Assembly (NCBI GenBank): GCA_019239915.1
Contig: JAFAZF010000032.1
Coordinates: 1-45,616, forward strand
Reading direction: 5' to 3'
DNA length: 45,616 nt
Source: Sphingomonadaceae bacterium
GTDB lineage: Bacteria > Pseudomonadota > Alphaproteobacteria > Sphingomonadales > Sphingomonadaceae
Positions within the stretch are counted from its first letter, which is position 1, and every line of letters begins with the position of its first letter. Below the pieces are notes generated by a model, which was given only the letters and a program-made list of their open reading frames with translations, did not search any database and had not been told where the DNA came from. This document shows, piece by piece, positions 14,531 to 23,913 of the stretch. Position numbers and translations under genes: made by a program.

Positions 14531-16627
14531 ATTACGGGGGATTACCGTAGAGCGGATCGGCGATCGCGGCTCATCGCACTGACGGCGCTCGGCATCTTCG
14601 TATCGCCAGGCGCGGCGGAAGCGCGTGCGCGGCCGGCATCGGCCATGCCAGCATCGGCTCCGGCGAGCGACGCCGAGTTCGACGCCGCGCTGCCGCCGCT
14701 CGATGCGACCACGGCCCCGCCGATCCCGAGCACGCCTCCGGCCGCCGCGAGCGCGCCACCGGCGGCGCCGGTTTCCGAAAGCGAAATCACCCGTCCGCTG
14801 ATGCCGCTCGCGCAGTTCGACGCGACGCCGCCGCCCGCCACCCCCAAGGAAGCCGCCGACCAGACGCCGCGCATCCGCTACACGACGGAAGTCAAGGGGC
14901 TGAAGGGGGTGCGCGGCGGCGCGCCCGACAGCGGCGACCTCGAGCATCAGTTCCGCGCGCTTTCCGCGCTGATCAAGGACGGCAAGAAAGCCGCCAACGC
15001 CGCGCAGGTCTCCGCCCGTGCCGACGAGGATGTCCAGCTCGCCGAGCGCATCATGCGCGCGGCGGGCTTTTATGACGGCATCGCCACGGCGAGCGTCGAT
15101 GTCGATCCCAAGGCGGCCGGCATCGTTCACGTCACTCTCGTGGCGTCGCCGGGCACACGCTACGATCTCGGTACGATCGCCGTCACGCTGGCACCGCCGG
15201 AGCCCGCGCAGATCGCACGCGACGCTCTGGGGCTGAAGACGGGTGATCCGATCGACGCCGCGCTGATCGAGGGCTCAGAAGCTAACGTCGCGCTCAAGCT
15301 GCCCGAGCGTGGCTACCCGTTCGCGCAGGTCGGCCAGCGCGACATCGCGCTCGACGATGTCGCGCACAGCGGCGATTATACGCTGCCCGTCAATTCCGGC
15401 CCGAAAGCGCGTTTTGTAGGAATCCAAGCGACGGGTGACAAGGTCTTCAACGTCAAGCATCTTTCGGTTTTCCCGCGCTACAAGCCGGGACAGGTCTATG
15501 ACAGCCGCAAGGTCGAGGACATGCGGCAGGCGCTGGTCGCGACCAGCCTGTTCTCGACCGTCGCGATCGAGCCGGTCCGCACCGGGCAGGTCAACTCCGA
15601 CGGCACCGAGAATGTCGATCTGCTCGTCCACCAGTCGCGCGGGCCGTGGCGGAGCCTGTCGGCGACCGGCGGCTACGCGACCGGCGAGGGCATCAAGGCG
15701 CAAGGCAGCTACACCTGGCGCAACCTGTTCCCACCCGAGGGCGCGCTGATCCTCACCGCGATCGGCGGCACGCAAGAGCAGGGCGGCGGCGTCACCTTCC
15801 GCCGCTCGAACGCCGGGCAACGCGATCGAACATTCCAGGTCAACCTTGCGGTCGATCGTACGAAATATGATGCCTATCAGGCGAATACCGCCGATCTCTC
15901 CGTCACCCTCGCACGCGCAAGCACGCCGATATGGCAGAAGCGCTGGACGTGGAGCGTCGGCGGCGAGGTGATCGGCACCAACGAACAGGGGGCCGCGACC
16001 GACGCCAGCAACGTGCGCCCGCGCCGCAACTATCTGATCGGCGCAATCCCGCTCCAGCTCGGTTATGATCGCTCGAACGATCTGCTCAATCCCACCAAGG
16101 GCTTCCGGATCAACGGCAAGGTCAGCCCGGAAAGTTCGCTGCAAGGCGGCAAGTTCCGCCCCTATTTCCGCTCCCTGCTCCAGGCGACCGGCTATTATCC
16201 GGTATTCAGCGAGCTCGTGCTGGCAGGCCGCGCACAGGTCGGCTCGATCATGGGCATCGCACGCGACGATCTGGCGCCGTCGCGTCGCCTCTACTCCGGC
16301 GGCGGCGGCTCGGTACGCGGCTACGGCTATCAGGAGCTCGGCCCCAAGGATATCGCGCACAATCCGATCGGTGGCCGCGATCAGGTCGAGTTCGCGATCG
16401 AGGGGCGCTACCGCTTCGGCAATTTCGGCGTCGTGCCCTTTTTCGATGGCGGCCGGGTCGGCGAGAGCGCGACGCCCAGCCTCTCGGGCATGCGCTACGG
16501 CGCCGGCATCGGCGGCCGCTACTACACCAATTTCGGGCCGCTCCGGGTGGACGTTGCGACGCCGCTCAATCGTCAGCCGGGCGACAGCAAGATCGCGCTC
16601 TACATCGGCATCGGGCAGGCCTTCTGA
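14531..16627 (+). CDS. tamA: TamA, Omp85-family outer-membrane assembly protein
   Basis: TamA works with TamB in outer-membrane protein assembly and lipid transport. It has an Ala/Pro-rich N-terminal part, POTRA repeats (about residues 115-340) and a 16-strand barrel with the Omp85 loop-6 motif G-S-V-R-G-Y-G-Y near residue 595. The ending L-Y-I-G-I-G-Q-A-F gives the C-terminal aromatic signal. The first ATG in frame is at 14645, but the 38 codons before it read as a signal peptide: R-R-S-R-L-I-A-L-T-A-L-G-I-F-V-S-P-G-A-A-E-A. There is no ATG, GTG or TTG ahead of that peptide after the stop at 14504. ATT at 14531, behind a G-rich run, is the best placed non-standard start. The gene overlaps tamB by one base (TGATG). 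Confidence 0.9.
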   Translation: MTGDYRRADRRSRLIALTALGIFVSPGAAEARARPASAMPASAPASDAEFDAALPPLDATTAPPIPSTPPAAASAPPAAPVSESEITRPLMPLAQFDATPPPATPKEAADQTPRIRYTTEVKGLKGVRGGAPDSGDLEHQFRALSALIKDGKKAANAAQVSARADEDVQLAERIMRAAGFYDGIATASVDVDPKAAGIVHVTLVASPGTRYDLGTIAVTLAPPEPAQIARDALGLKTGDPIDAALIEGSEANVALKLPERGYPFAQVGQRDIALDDVAHSGDYTLPVNSGPKARFVGIQATGDKVFNVKHLSVFPRYKPGQVYDSRKVEDMRQALVATSLFSTVAIEPVRTGQVNSDGTENVDLLVHQSRGPWRSLSATGGYATGEGIKAQGSYTWRNLFPPEGALILTAIGGTQEQGGGVTFRRSNAGQRDRTFQVNLAVDRTKYDAYQANTADLSVTLARASTPIWQKRWTWSVGGEVIGTNEQGAATDASNVRPRRNYLIGAIPLQLGYDRSNDLLNPTKGFRINGKVSPESSLQGGKFRPYFRSLLQATGYYPVFSELVLAGRAQVGSIMGIARDDLAPSRRLYSGGGGSVRGYGYQELGPKDIAHNPIGGRDQVEFAIEGRYRFGNFGVVPFFDGGRVGESATPSLSGMRYGAGIGGRYYTNFGPLRVDVATPLNRQPGDSKIALYIGIGQAF

Positions 16628-19600
16628 TGGCGACTGTGATGCAGCGCCGTTTTGAGCTGGGCAGCCTTTTGAGATGGATCGCGGCCGCATTTCTCGCGCT
16701 GGTGCTGCTTATCGCGGTGATCCTGCTCGGGCTGAACACGGCACCGGGCCGCGGCTTTCTCGCGCGACAGATCGGCGGCTACACGACAGCATCCGGCATC
16801 AGCATCCACGCCGCCAAAATCGAAGGATCGATCTACGGCAAGCTGACGATCCTCGGCCTCGAAGTGCGCGACACGCAGGGCGCGTTCCTCACCGCGCCGC
16901 GCGTCGACCTCGATTGGCGGCCCTTCGCTTATCTCCACAAGCATATCGACGTGCGCTCGGTCAGCGCCGCGACGCTGACCCTGCTGCGTTCGCCCGCGCT
17001 GAAGGCGACACCGCCGAGCCCGAACGCGCCACTGCTGCCCGATATCGATCTCTCGCTCGGTCACCTGCAGGTCGATGCGCTGACGATCGAACCGCCGGTC
17101 GACGGCAAACGTCACATCCTCCACATCGCCGGCAGCGCCGCGATCGCGAGCGGGCGCGCGCAGATCGATGCCGACGCGGGCGCCACCGCGGCCCCGGGCG
17201 TCGCCGGCGGCGATATGCTGCACCTCAAGCTCGATGCCGTGCCGAAGGACAACCGGCTGCTCGTCGACGTGAAGCTCGCGGCACCGCGCGGCGGCCTCGT
17301 CGATAGCTACGCAGGACTGGGAAAGAGCCTTGCCATCTCCCTCGACGGAAAGGGTGATTGGGCGAACTGGCATGGCGCGCTCAAGGCGAGCGCGGGTGCG
17401 ACACCGCTTGCCGACATCGCCCTGACCGGCGCCAATGGCCAGTTCTCGCTGCACGGGCGCGCGCTGCCCAACGCAATTCTTGCGCCCGGCGCCGCGACGC
17501 GGCTGACGTCACCCGAAATCGACCTCGACGGCACGACGACGCTTGGTGAGCGTAAGGCCGACGTGAAGCTGATCGCGCACTCGCAAGCGTTCGCGGTCGA
17601 AGCGCAGGGCGGCATCGATCTGGCCGACAACAGCCTACACGCCTTTCATGTCGACGCGCAGCTGCTCACCCCGGGCGCGATCGCGCCGGCGGCGCGAGGC
17701 CGCGACGTCAGGCTCGCGGCGGTGCTCGATGGACCCTTCCGGACGCCGACGATCGACTATCGGCTGAGCGCCGCCACGCTCGGCTTCAACGCGATGACGA
17801 TCGAAGGGCTTGCCGCGCAAGGCCGCGCGACGATCGACGCGACGCACGTCCTCGTGCCGGTGAGCGCCACGGCGCAGCGCGTCACCGGTCTGAATGCCGC
17901 GGCAGGCGGGCTGCTCATTCATCTGCGCGCGGACGGGAGTTTCGCCTATTCGAACGGCAAGCTCGTCACCGACGGGCTGAAGCTGCGCTCGGACCGTATC
18001 GACGCTACCGCAATCGCCATCGCCGATTTCGACAAGGGCCGCTACACCGGCGCGCTCAAGGGCCGCGTCAACGATTACCAGATCGACGGCATCGGCCGCG
18101 TCAACCTGCAGACCGACGCGCACCTCGTGCCGGGCAGGAACGGCGGCTTTGGCATCGCCGGCTGGGTGCGCGCCAACACCCGCAAGCTCGACAACGCCTC
18201 GGTACGCGATTTCCTCGGCGGCAACGCGCTCGTCACCGCAAATGTCGGCTACTCTGCCGAAGGCGTCGCGACCGTGAAGGACCTGCGCGTGACCGCGCCC
18301 GCCTTTCGTCTTGCCGGCGGCGCGGGCAGCTACGCACCCAATGGCGCCATCGCGTTCCGGGCGACCGGCAACAGCACCGCTTATGGCCCGATTGCAGTGA
18401 TAGCGAGCGGCACCGCCGCCAAGCCGCTCGTCCGGCTCCATGCCGATCGCCCCAATCTCGGGCTGCAGCTTGCCGACGTCGACGCCACCCTCGTCGGCAA
18501 CGGCGCCGGCGGCTACGAGGTCAAGGCCAAAGGCGGCTCGGCCTATGGGCCGTTTTCCGCTGATTTCGTGATCGGCACCGGCAAGGGCCCGACACGGCTC
18601 GGCATCAGGTCAGCGCAGTTCGCGGGAGTGAACATCTCCGGCGCGATCGCGCAGACGCCGGCGGGGCCGTTCGCCGGCACGCTTGCGCTGGCCGGTTCGG
18701 GGCTCAGCGGCCAGGTCCGCCTCGGCGCTGCGGGTAAGGTACAGCGCGGCGATATCGATCTGGTCGCGAGCAACGCGAAGCTGCCGGGTCCGATGGCGGT
18801 CAGCGTCGGTGCCGGCACGGTGCATGCGAGCGCGATCCTCTATCCGAACGCGCCGGCGATCGCCGCCGATGTCAGGCTGACCGATCTCCGTTACGGCGCG
18901 CTGATCGTGACCGGCGCGCAGAGCCGCGTCCGCTACCAGAACGGCCGCGGCACCGTCGCGCTCGTCGCGAATGGGCACGGCAGCGTGCCGTTCAGCATTG
19001 CTGCCCAAGCCGTGCTCGATCCCAGCCGCATCCTCGTCAACGCGAAGGGCAGCGTCAACGGCCTCGCCTTCCGGCTCGCCAGCCCCGCGACGCTTACCAA
19101 GCAAGGCGCCGACTGGCAGCTTGCCGGCGCGACGATCCTGCTTCCGCAGGGCCAGGTGAAGCTCTCGGGCCGTTACGGCGCCCACCCGCAGCTCCATGCC
19201 GAGCTCGCCAACCTCGATCTTTCGATCGTGCCGGCGGCGATGCCGGGGCTTGGGCTGGGCGGCAAGGCGAGCGGCACGATCGATTTTGCCGTGCCGGCGG
19301 CCAACGCGATGCCGGTATCGCGCGCGCGGATCGACGTCACCGGCTTCACGCGCACCGGTGCGCTGGTCATTTCCGATCCGCTCGACCTGTCGGTGCTGGC
19401 GACGACAGGCGCGGGCGGCGCCACCGTGGGCGCGCTGATCCGCCGCTCGGGCACCACCGTCGGGCGCGTGCAGGCGCGGCTCGGCCTCGTCGGCGGCGGC
19501 GCCTCCTGGGTGAACCGGCTGATGACCGCGCCGCTCGCGGGCGGCATCCGCTATGCCGGGCCAGCGGAACTGCTGTGGACGCTCACCGGCGTCGCCGGCC

Positions 19601-20829
19601 AGGAAGTCAACGGCCCGATCGCCATCGCGGCGGATTTCGGCGGACGCGCCAACGCGCCGACGCTGAACGGCGTCGTCCGCGCGAGCCAGCTTCGCTACGA
19701 GAACGACACTTACGGCACCGTGATCTCGAATATCGCGATCGACGGGCGCTTTAGCCAGTCGCAGTTCGTGCTCAACAGCTTCTCGGGCAAGGCCGGCGAC
19801 GGCAGCGTCGCCGCCAAGGGCTCGGCCAGTCTCGACGCGACGCAGGGCTACCCGATCGATATCGCGGCGACGCTCGATAATGCCCGCCTCGCCAAGAGCG
19901 ATGCGCTCGGCGCCACCGTCTCCGGCCGGATTGCGATCACCAACAGCAAGGCTGCGGGCGGACTGATCAAGGGCGCGATCAATCTCGGCGAGGTCCGCTA
20001 CGAGATCGTCCGTCAGGGTGCCGCCGAGGTGCCGGAACTCACCGGCGTCCACAAGAAGGGCGCGTCGCTTCAGCCGGTTTCGGTTAACGCGCAGGGCCCC
20101 GCGCCCTCCAAGTGGAAGCTCGATCTCCGCGTGCGTGCGCCGGATCGGCTCTACGTCTCCGGCATGGGTCTCGAATCGGAATGGTCGACCGACATGCGCG
20201 TCGGCGGCACCGCCGGCGCACCGGTCGTGGTCGGCCAGCTGCAGGTGGTGCGCGGCACGTTCAGCTTCGCCGGCAAACGCCTCGATCTCGACAATCAGAG
20301 CAAGGTGACCTTCGACGGCGGCACCCTCACCAATCCCACGCTCGACATCCGCGCCTCGACGACCGTCGACGCAGTGACCGCGGAGATCGACATCGGCGGC
20401 CGCGCGCAGAAGCCGCAGATCACGCTCACCTCGACGCCGTCACTGCCGCAGGACGAGATCCTGTCGCGACTGCTGTTCGGCAGCTCGGTGACGACGCTCT
20501 CGCCGACCGAGGCGGTGCAGCTCGCCGCCGCGCTCAACTCCTTGCGCGGCTCGGGCGGCGGCTTCAGTCCGCTCGGCAAGCTGCGCTCGGTCGCGGGCTT
20601 CGATCGGCTGCGCGTGCTCGGCGCCAACCCCGCGACGGGGCAGGGCACCAGCGTCGCGGCGGGCAAGTACATCGCCAAGAACGTCTACGTCGAGGTCGTG
20701 ACCGATACGCGCGGTTTCACCGCCACGCAGCTCGAGGTCGCGCTGTCGAAGGCGCTGTCGGTGCTGAGCTCGACCGGCAGCTTCGGCGGGTCGGACGTTA
20801 GCCTGCGCTATCGGAAGGAATATCGGTGA
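16627..20829 (+). CDS. tamB: TamB, inner-membrane-anchored translocation/assembly protein
   Basis: The 1400-aa product is the partner of TamA. An N-terminal signal anchor (residues 17-36, A-A-A-F-L-A-L-V-L-L-I-A-V-I-L-L-G-L) is followed by N-T-A-P-G-R-G-F-L, the usual TamB/AsmA-like start. A very long repetitive beta-strand region forms the lipid-conducting periplasmic groove, and the conserved TamB C-terminal domain covers about 1070-1400. That domain contains F-D-G-G-T-L-T-N-P-T-L-D-I-R-A and the P-S-L-P-Q-D-E-I-L-S-R-L-L-F-G motif near 1275-1290. The length matches alphaproteobacterial TamB. Start and stop overlap both neighbours, so tamA, tamB and the following gene form one operon. Confidence 0.95.
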   Translation: MATVMQRRFELGSLLRWIAAAFLALVLLIAVILLGLNTAPGRGFLARQIGGYTTASGISIHAAKIEGSIYGKLTILGLEVRDTQGAFLTAPRVDLDWRPFAYLHKHIDVRSVSAATLTLLRSPALKATPPSPNAPLLPDIDLSLGHLQVDALTIEPPVDGKRHILHIAGSAAIASGRAQIDADAGATAAPGVAGGDMLHLKLDAVPKDNRLLVDVKLAAPRGGLVDSYAGLGKSLAISLDGKGDWANWHGALKASAGATPLADIALTGANGQFSLHGRALPNAILAPGAATRLTSPEIDLDGTTTLGERKADVKLIAHSQAFAVEAQGGIDLADNSLHAFHVDAQLLTPGAIAPAARGRDVRLAAVLDGPFRTPTIDYRLSAATLGFNAMTIEGLAAQGRATIDATHVLVPVSATAQRVTGLNAAAGGLLIHLRADGSFAYSNGKLVTDGLKLRSDRIDATAIAIADFDKGRYTGALKGRVNDYQIDGIGRVNLQTDAHLVPGRNGGFGIAGWVRANTRKLDNASVRDFLGGNALVTANVGYSAEGVATVKDLRVTAPAFRLAGGAGSYAPNGAIAFRATGNSTAYGPIAVIASGTAAKPLVRLHADRPNLGLQLADVDATLVGNGAGGYEVKAKGGSAYGPFSADFVIGTGKGPTRLGIRSAQFAGVNISGAIAQTPAGPFAGTLALAGSGLSGQVRLGAAGKVQRGDIDLVASNAKLPGPMAVSVGAGTVHASAILYPNAPAIAADVRLTDLRYGALIVTGAQSRVRYQNGRGTVALVANGHGSVPFSIAAQAVLDPSRILVNAKGSVNGLAFRLASPATLTKQGADWQLAGATILLPQGQVKLSGRYGAHPQLHAELANLDLSIVPAAMPGLGLGGKASGTIDFAVPAANAMPVSRARIDVTGFTRTGALVISDPLDLSVLATTGAGGATVGALIRRSGTTVGRVQARLGLVGGGASWVNRLMTAPLAGGIRYAGPAELLWTLTGVAGQEVNGPIAIAADFGGRANAPTLNGVVRASQLRYENDTYGTVISNIAIDGRFSQSQFVLNSFSGKAGDGSVAAKGSASLDATQGYPIDIAATLDNARLAKSDALGATVSGRIAITNSKAAGGLIKGAINLGEVRYEIVRQGAAEVPELTGVHKKGASLQPVSVNAQGPAPSKWKLDLRVRAPDRLYVSGMGLESEWSTDMRVGGTAGAPVVVGQLQVVRGTFSFAGKRLDLDNQSKVTFDGGTLTNPTLDIRASTTVDAVTAEIDIGGRAQKPQITLTSTPSLPQDEILSRLLFGSSVTTLSPTEAVQLAAALNSLRGSGGGFSPLGKLRSVAGFDRLRVLGANPATGQGTSVAAGKYIAKNVYVEVVTDTRGFTATQLEVALSKALSVLSSTGSFGGSDVSLRYRKEYR

Positions 20830-21245
20830 GCGCTCGTGCCCTGCTCCTCGCGGCCGCCACTCTGTTTGCCGCCGCGCCCGCTTCCGCGGCGATCTGCACC
20901 GGCATCTCGCGGATCGAGACGCGTCCCGGCGAGACGGTGAAGACCGAGCAGGGCCCGGACTTCACCGTCTATCGCGTCACCGGTGCGATGGGAGACTGGG
21001 CGCTCTACGACGGCTATTTCGCCAATCTTGGCGATGCGGTGCCGAGGAAGTTCATGCAGCGCGGGGCGGTCTCGATTCTTGCGGTCGGCGCGGCCTCCTA
21101 TCTCGCGGTCGATCCGCACGGCGAGCAGAACCATTTCTTCGGCACACTCTTCCGCGGCGGCGATGCCGACAAGCCGTTCTTCGACCGTGTCACGTTCGGC
21201 GCGGAGGCGAAGGCGCGATGCCCCGCCCCGGGTGTTGCGCGTTAA
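20826..21245 (+). CDS. secreted protein of unknown function downstream of tamB
   Basis: The 139-aa product has a signal peptide (residues 1-21, A-L-L-L-A-A-A-T-L-F-A-A-A-P-A-S-A-A) and a small mature domain with two cysteines (near 23 and 132). It contains T-G-I-S-R-I-E-T-R-P-G-E, W-A-L-Y-D-G-Y-F-A-N-L and F-F-D-R-V-T-F. The predicted location is periplasmic. The GTG at 20826 overlaps the tamB stop by four bases, so it is co-translated and may support the same envelope pathway. I do not recognise a family. The 195-bp gap after it (21246-21440) shows no clear feature. Confidence 0.8.
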   Translation: MSARALLLAAATLFAAAPASAAICTGISRIETRPGETVKTEQGPDFTVYRVTGAMGDWALYDGYFANLGDAVPRKFMQRGAVSILAVGAASYLAVDPHGEQNHFFGTLFRGGDADKPFFDRVTFGAEAKARCPAPGVAR

Positions 21246-21440
21246 CCTTCGCGAACTGGGCGATCACAAAGGTAATCGGCGCCATTAAGGAAACCCGCTC
21301 AGCGCTTCGTAACGGCTGCATGGCATGGAGGCATGGTTCGCGGGCGGGCATATCGAACGCTACGGCGGAGATCCTCTCCTGCCGGGCGTCGGCGGCTTCG
21401 TCATCGTGAGGGCGCTGGCGGGAAGGTGTTCGGGAGCGGC

Positions 21441-23483
21441 ATGGGTTTTCTCAGCTCTCGTCTGTCCGGCACCAGCGGACGCAAGCCGAGCGCCACGGAA
21501 GGACCCGTAGCGAACGCCGGCATCGCGCTCGACGATCCCGGCCAGCCGCTCCGCCTGATCCGCAGTTTCGAGGCGCAAGGCAGCGGCTGGTTCTGGGAGA
21601 CGGATCGCGCCGGCAAGCTGATCTACCTCTCGGGCAAGGTCGCGGGCCAGCTCGCCGATGCGGGCGAGCAGGTGGCCGGTCGCGCGCTCACCGAGCTGTT
21701 CGAGATGAGCGGCGCGTCCGAGAACGGCGAGCGCACGCTCAACTTCCATCTCCATGCCCGCGCCTCGTTCGAGGATTATGAGGTCCGCCTCGCCAGCGGA
21801 TCGAGCGATCGTTGCTGGTCGATCTCCGGCCGGCCCTGGTTCGACGAGATCGGCCAGTTTCGCGGCTTCGTCGGATCGGGCTGCGACCTCACCGACAAGC
21901 GCCGCTCCGAGGCGGAGATCGCGCGGCTCGCGATGTTCGATTCGCTCACCGGCCTCGCCAACCGCGCGCGCATGCACCTGTCGCTGACGCAGGCGCTCGG
22001 CCGTGCCAACGCCGGCACCTATCGTCCCACCGCGCTGCTGCTGCTCGATCTCGATCGCTTCAAGGCAGTGAACGACACGCTCGGCCACCAGACCGGCGAC
22101 GCGCTGCTCCAGCAGGTCGCGCAGCGCCTGACCCGCGCGGTCGGCGATAGTGCGCTGGTCGGCCGGCTCGGCGGCGACGAATTCAAGGTCATCCTGCCGG
22201 GCGAAAGCAATCGCGAGAAGCTCGACGAGGTCGCGCAGGCGATCATCACTGCGCTCTCGCATCCCTATTCGATTTCGGGCGCGCGCGTTTCGATCGGCTG
22301 CTCGATCGGCATCGCGCTCGCGCCCGAGCATGGCGACGACCCCGAGACGTTGGTCCGCAACGCCGATCTCGCGCTCTATTCGGCCAAGGCCGACGGCCGC
22401 GGCGTGCATCGTTTCTACCGCGAGGAGATGCTGGTCCAAGCGCAGACGCGCAAGGTGCTCGAGGACGATCTGCGCTATGCGTTGACGCTCAACCAGTTTC
22501 ACCTCGTCTATCAGCCGTTGGTCAGCACCTCCGAGGGCAAGATCGTCGGCTACGAGGCGCTGCTGCGCTGGAACCACCCGACGCGAGGCAAGATTTCGCC
22601 CGTGGAGTTCATCCCGGTCGCCGAGGAGAGCGGGCTGATCGAGCAGATCGGCGAGTGGGTGCTACGCACCGCCTGCGCGACCGCTGCATCCCTGCCGGTA
22701 TCGGTGCGAATGGCCGTCAACGTCTCGCCGATCCAGTTCGCCAAGCCGTCGCTGCCGACGGTGGTGACGCGTGCGCTCGCCGAATCGGGGCTCGAGGCAC
22801 AGCGGCTGGAGCTCGAGATCACCGAGAGCGTGTTCCTCGATGGCAGCGCCGCCACCGAGCATATGTTCCGTGCGCTGAAGGGGATCGGCGTGCGACTCTC
22901 GCTCGACGATTTCGGCACCGGCTATTCGTCGCTCGGCTATCTGCGCTCGGCGCCGTTCGACAAGATCAAGATCGATCAGAGCTTCGTGCGCGGCGCCAAG
23001 ATCGAGGGCAGCCGCAACGCCGCGATCATCAAGGCGATCGTGACGCTGGCCGATACGCTCGGTCTCGAAACGACGGCCGAGGGTGTCGAGGCACAGGACG
23101 AGATCGAGCTGATCCGCGCGCTCGGCTGCAGCCATGTCCAGGGCTTCGTCTACGGCGAGCCGCGGCTCGCCGATGCGCTCGCCGCCGATCTCGAGAGCCA
23201 GGGTGCAATGCCGCAGCTCGTCGGCGTCAAGGTGACCCGCTCGCCTCGCGTCACCATGCTGCGCTCGGCGGCGGTGAGCGTCGGCAGTCGCAAGGGCACG
23301 GCACGCATCCGCAATATCTCGACCGACGGCGCGATGGTCGATTGCCACACCGGGATCGAATTTCGCGTCGGCGGCGAGATCCTGATCGAGGTATTCGGCG
23401 AAGCGCGCGGTGCCACCGTGCAGTGGGTGACGGAAGGCCGCGCCGGCCTCCGCTTCGCGCAGAAGATCGAACTCAAGCAGTAG
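21441..23483 (+). CDS. PAS-GGDEF-EAL-PilZ cyclic-di-GMP protein
   Basis: The 680-aa protein joins four domains: PAS-like sensor (about 38-150), GGDEF (about 160-325), EAL (about 340-585) and PilZ (about 595-678). The GGDEF motif is intact (L-G-G-D-E-F, 243-248), but the inhibitory RxxD site upstream is lost; the place where PleD has R-A-I-D reads G-D-S-A. The EAL domain keeps the residues needed for hydrolysis: E-A-L-L-R-W (372-377), N in V-N-V-S-P, E in E-L-E-I-T-E-S, D-D-F-G-T-G, K in K-I-K-I-D and E in A-E-G-V-E. The PilZ part carries the R-x-x-x-R-like and N-I-S-T-D-G elements. It has no membrane segment, so it is cytoplasmic. The ATG at 21441 follows GGGAG. Confidence 0.93.
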   Translation: MGFLSSRLSGTSGRKPSATEGPVANAGIALDDPGQPLRLIRSFEAQGSGWFWETDRAGKLIYLSGKVAGQLADAGEQVAGRALTELFEMSGASENGERTLNFHLHARASFEDYEVRLASGSSDRCWSISGRPWFDEIGQFRGFVGSGCDLTDKRRSEAEIARLAMFDSLTGLANRARMHLSLTQALGRANAGTYRPTALLLLDLDRFKAVNDTLGHQTGDALLQQVAQRLTRAVGDSALVGRLGGDEFKVILPGESNREKLDEVAQAIITALSHPYSISGARVSIGCSIGIALAPEHGDDPETLVRNADLALYSAKADGRGVHRFYREEMLVQAQTRKVLEDDLRYALTLNQFHLVYQPLVSTSEGKIVGYEALLRWNHPTRGKISPVEFIPVAEESGLIEQIGEWVLRTACATAASLPVSVRMAVNVSPIQFAKPSLPTVVTRALAESGLEAQRLELEITESVFLDGSAATEHMFRALKGIGVRLSLDDFGTGYSSLGYLRSAPFDKIKIDQSFVRGAKIEGSRNAAIIKAIVTLADTLGLETTAEGVEAQDEIELIRALGCSHVQGFVYGEPRLADALAADLESQGAMPQLVGVKVTRSPRVTMLRSAAVSVGSRKGTARIRNISTDGAMVDCHTGIEFRVGGEILIEVFGEARGATVQWVTEGRAGLRFAQKIELKQ

Positions 23484-23501
23484 AGCCTCGTCAAGGCTCT
23501 A
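23481..23501 (+). terminator. hairpin overlapping the stop codon of the GGDEF-EAL gene
   Basis: TAGAGCCT (23481-23488) and AGGCTCTA (23494-23501) form an 8-bp perfect stem with a 5-base loop. The first three bases of the stem are the TAG stop codon. No T-run follows, so if it terminates transcription it is not a classical intrinsic terminator. Confidence 0.45.
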
Positions 23502-23510
23502 AGAGCACAC

Positions 23511-23561
23511 CGCTCGCCCTGAGCAGCCGCCGAGCTTGTCGAAGCGGCGTCGTCGAAGGGG
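23511..23561. repeat. partial palindromic intergenic repeat (REP-like)
   Basis: CGCCGAGCTTGTCGAAGCGGCG (23529-23550) is a palindromic core of the same type as the GAGCTTGTCGAAG arms elsewhere. The outer CGTTCG arms are degenerate here, suggesting a decayed copy. It lies between the convergent GGDEF-EAL and small membrane-protein genes. Confidence 0.6.
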
Positions 23562-23604
23562 CAAGCGCAAGCGGCCGTACTTCAACTACGGCTTCGGCCA
23601 GGGT

Positions 23605-23629
23605 CCCACGAAAATAGTAGTTTCGTGGG
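23605..23629. terminator. perfect 9-bp inverted repeat between convergent genes
   Basis: CCCACGAAA (23605-23613) and TTTCGTGGG (23621-23629) flank the loop ATAGTAG. The A/T-rich inner stem and loop stand out in this G+C-rich sequence. With convergent genes on both sides it may stop transcription from either direction, though no U-tract follows on either strand. Confidence 0.45.
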
Positions 23630-23684
23630 TACCGGGCCGACTCAGCCTCCGCTCAGCAGAAACGGAGGTGACCGGACTGCGGGA

Positions 23685-23846
23685 TCAGCCTTGCTCCCCC
23701 CGCCCGCGCCGCAATGCCCAGATGATCGCGAGCAGGCCGCCCGCGACCGCGCCGCTGGCGCCGAGCACGGCACGTGCCGCGGGCGTCCCCAGCCCGCGTG
23801 CTTTCTCCGTCTCGGACGGCGAACCGCCCTGCTTCGCTTTCGTCAT
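23685..23846 (-). CDS. small membrane protein downstream of poxB
   Basis: The 53-aa product is charged at the N-terminus (M-T-K-A-K-Q-G-G-S-P-S-E-T-E-K-A-R). It has one probable transmembrane helix (about 26-44, A-V-L-G-A-S-G-A-V-A-G-G-L-L-A-I-I-W-A-L) and a basic end (R-R-G-R-G-E-Q-G). The ATG at 23846 has a G-rich sequence upstream. It is 67 bp downstream of the poxB-like gene on the same strand and could help attach that peripheral enzyme to the membrane, but this is conjecture. Confidence 0.55.
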   Translation of the reverse strand: MTKAKQGGSPSETEKARGLGTPAARAVLGASGAVAGGLLAIIWALRRGRGEQG

Positions 23847-23913
23847 GCCAGATCCCCCGCACGCGCTATCGGCGGAAATCCGGGGTTTTTGCAAACCGGT
23901 TCGGCGCGCCGGC

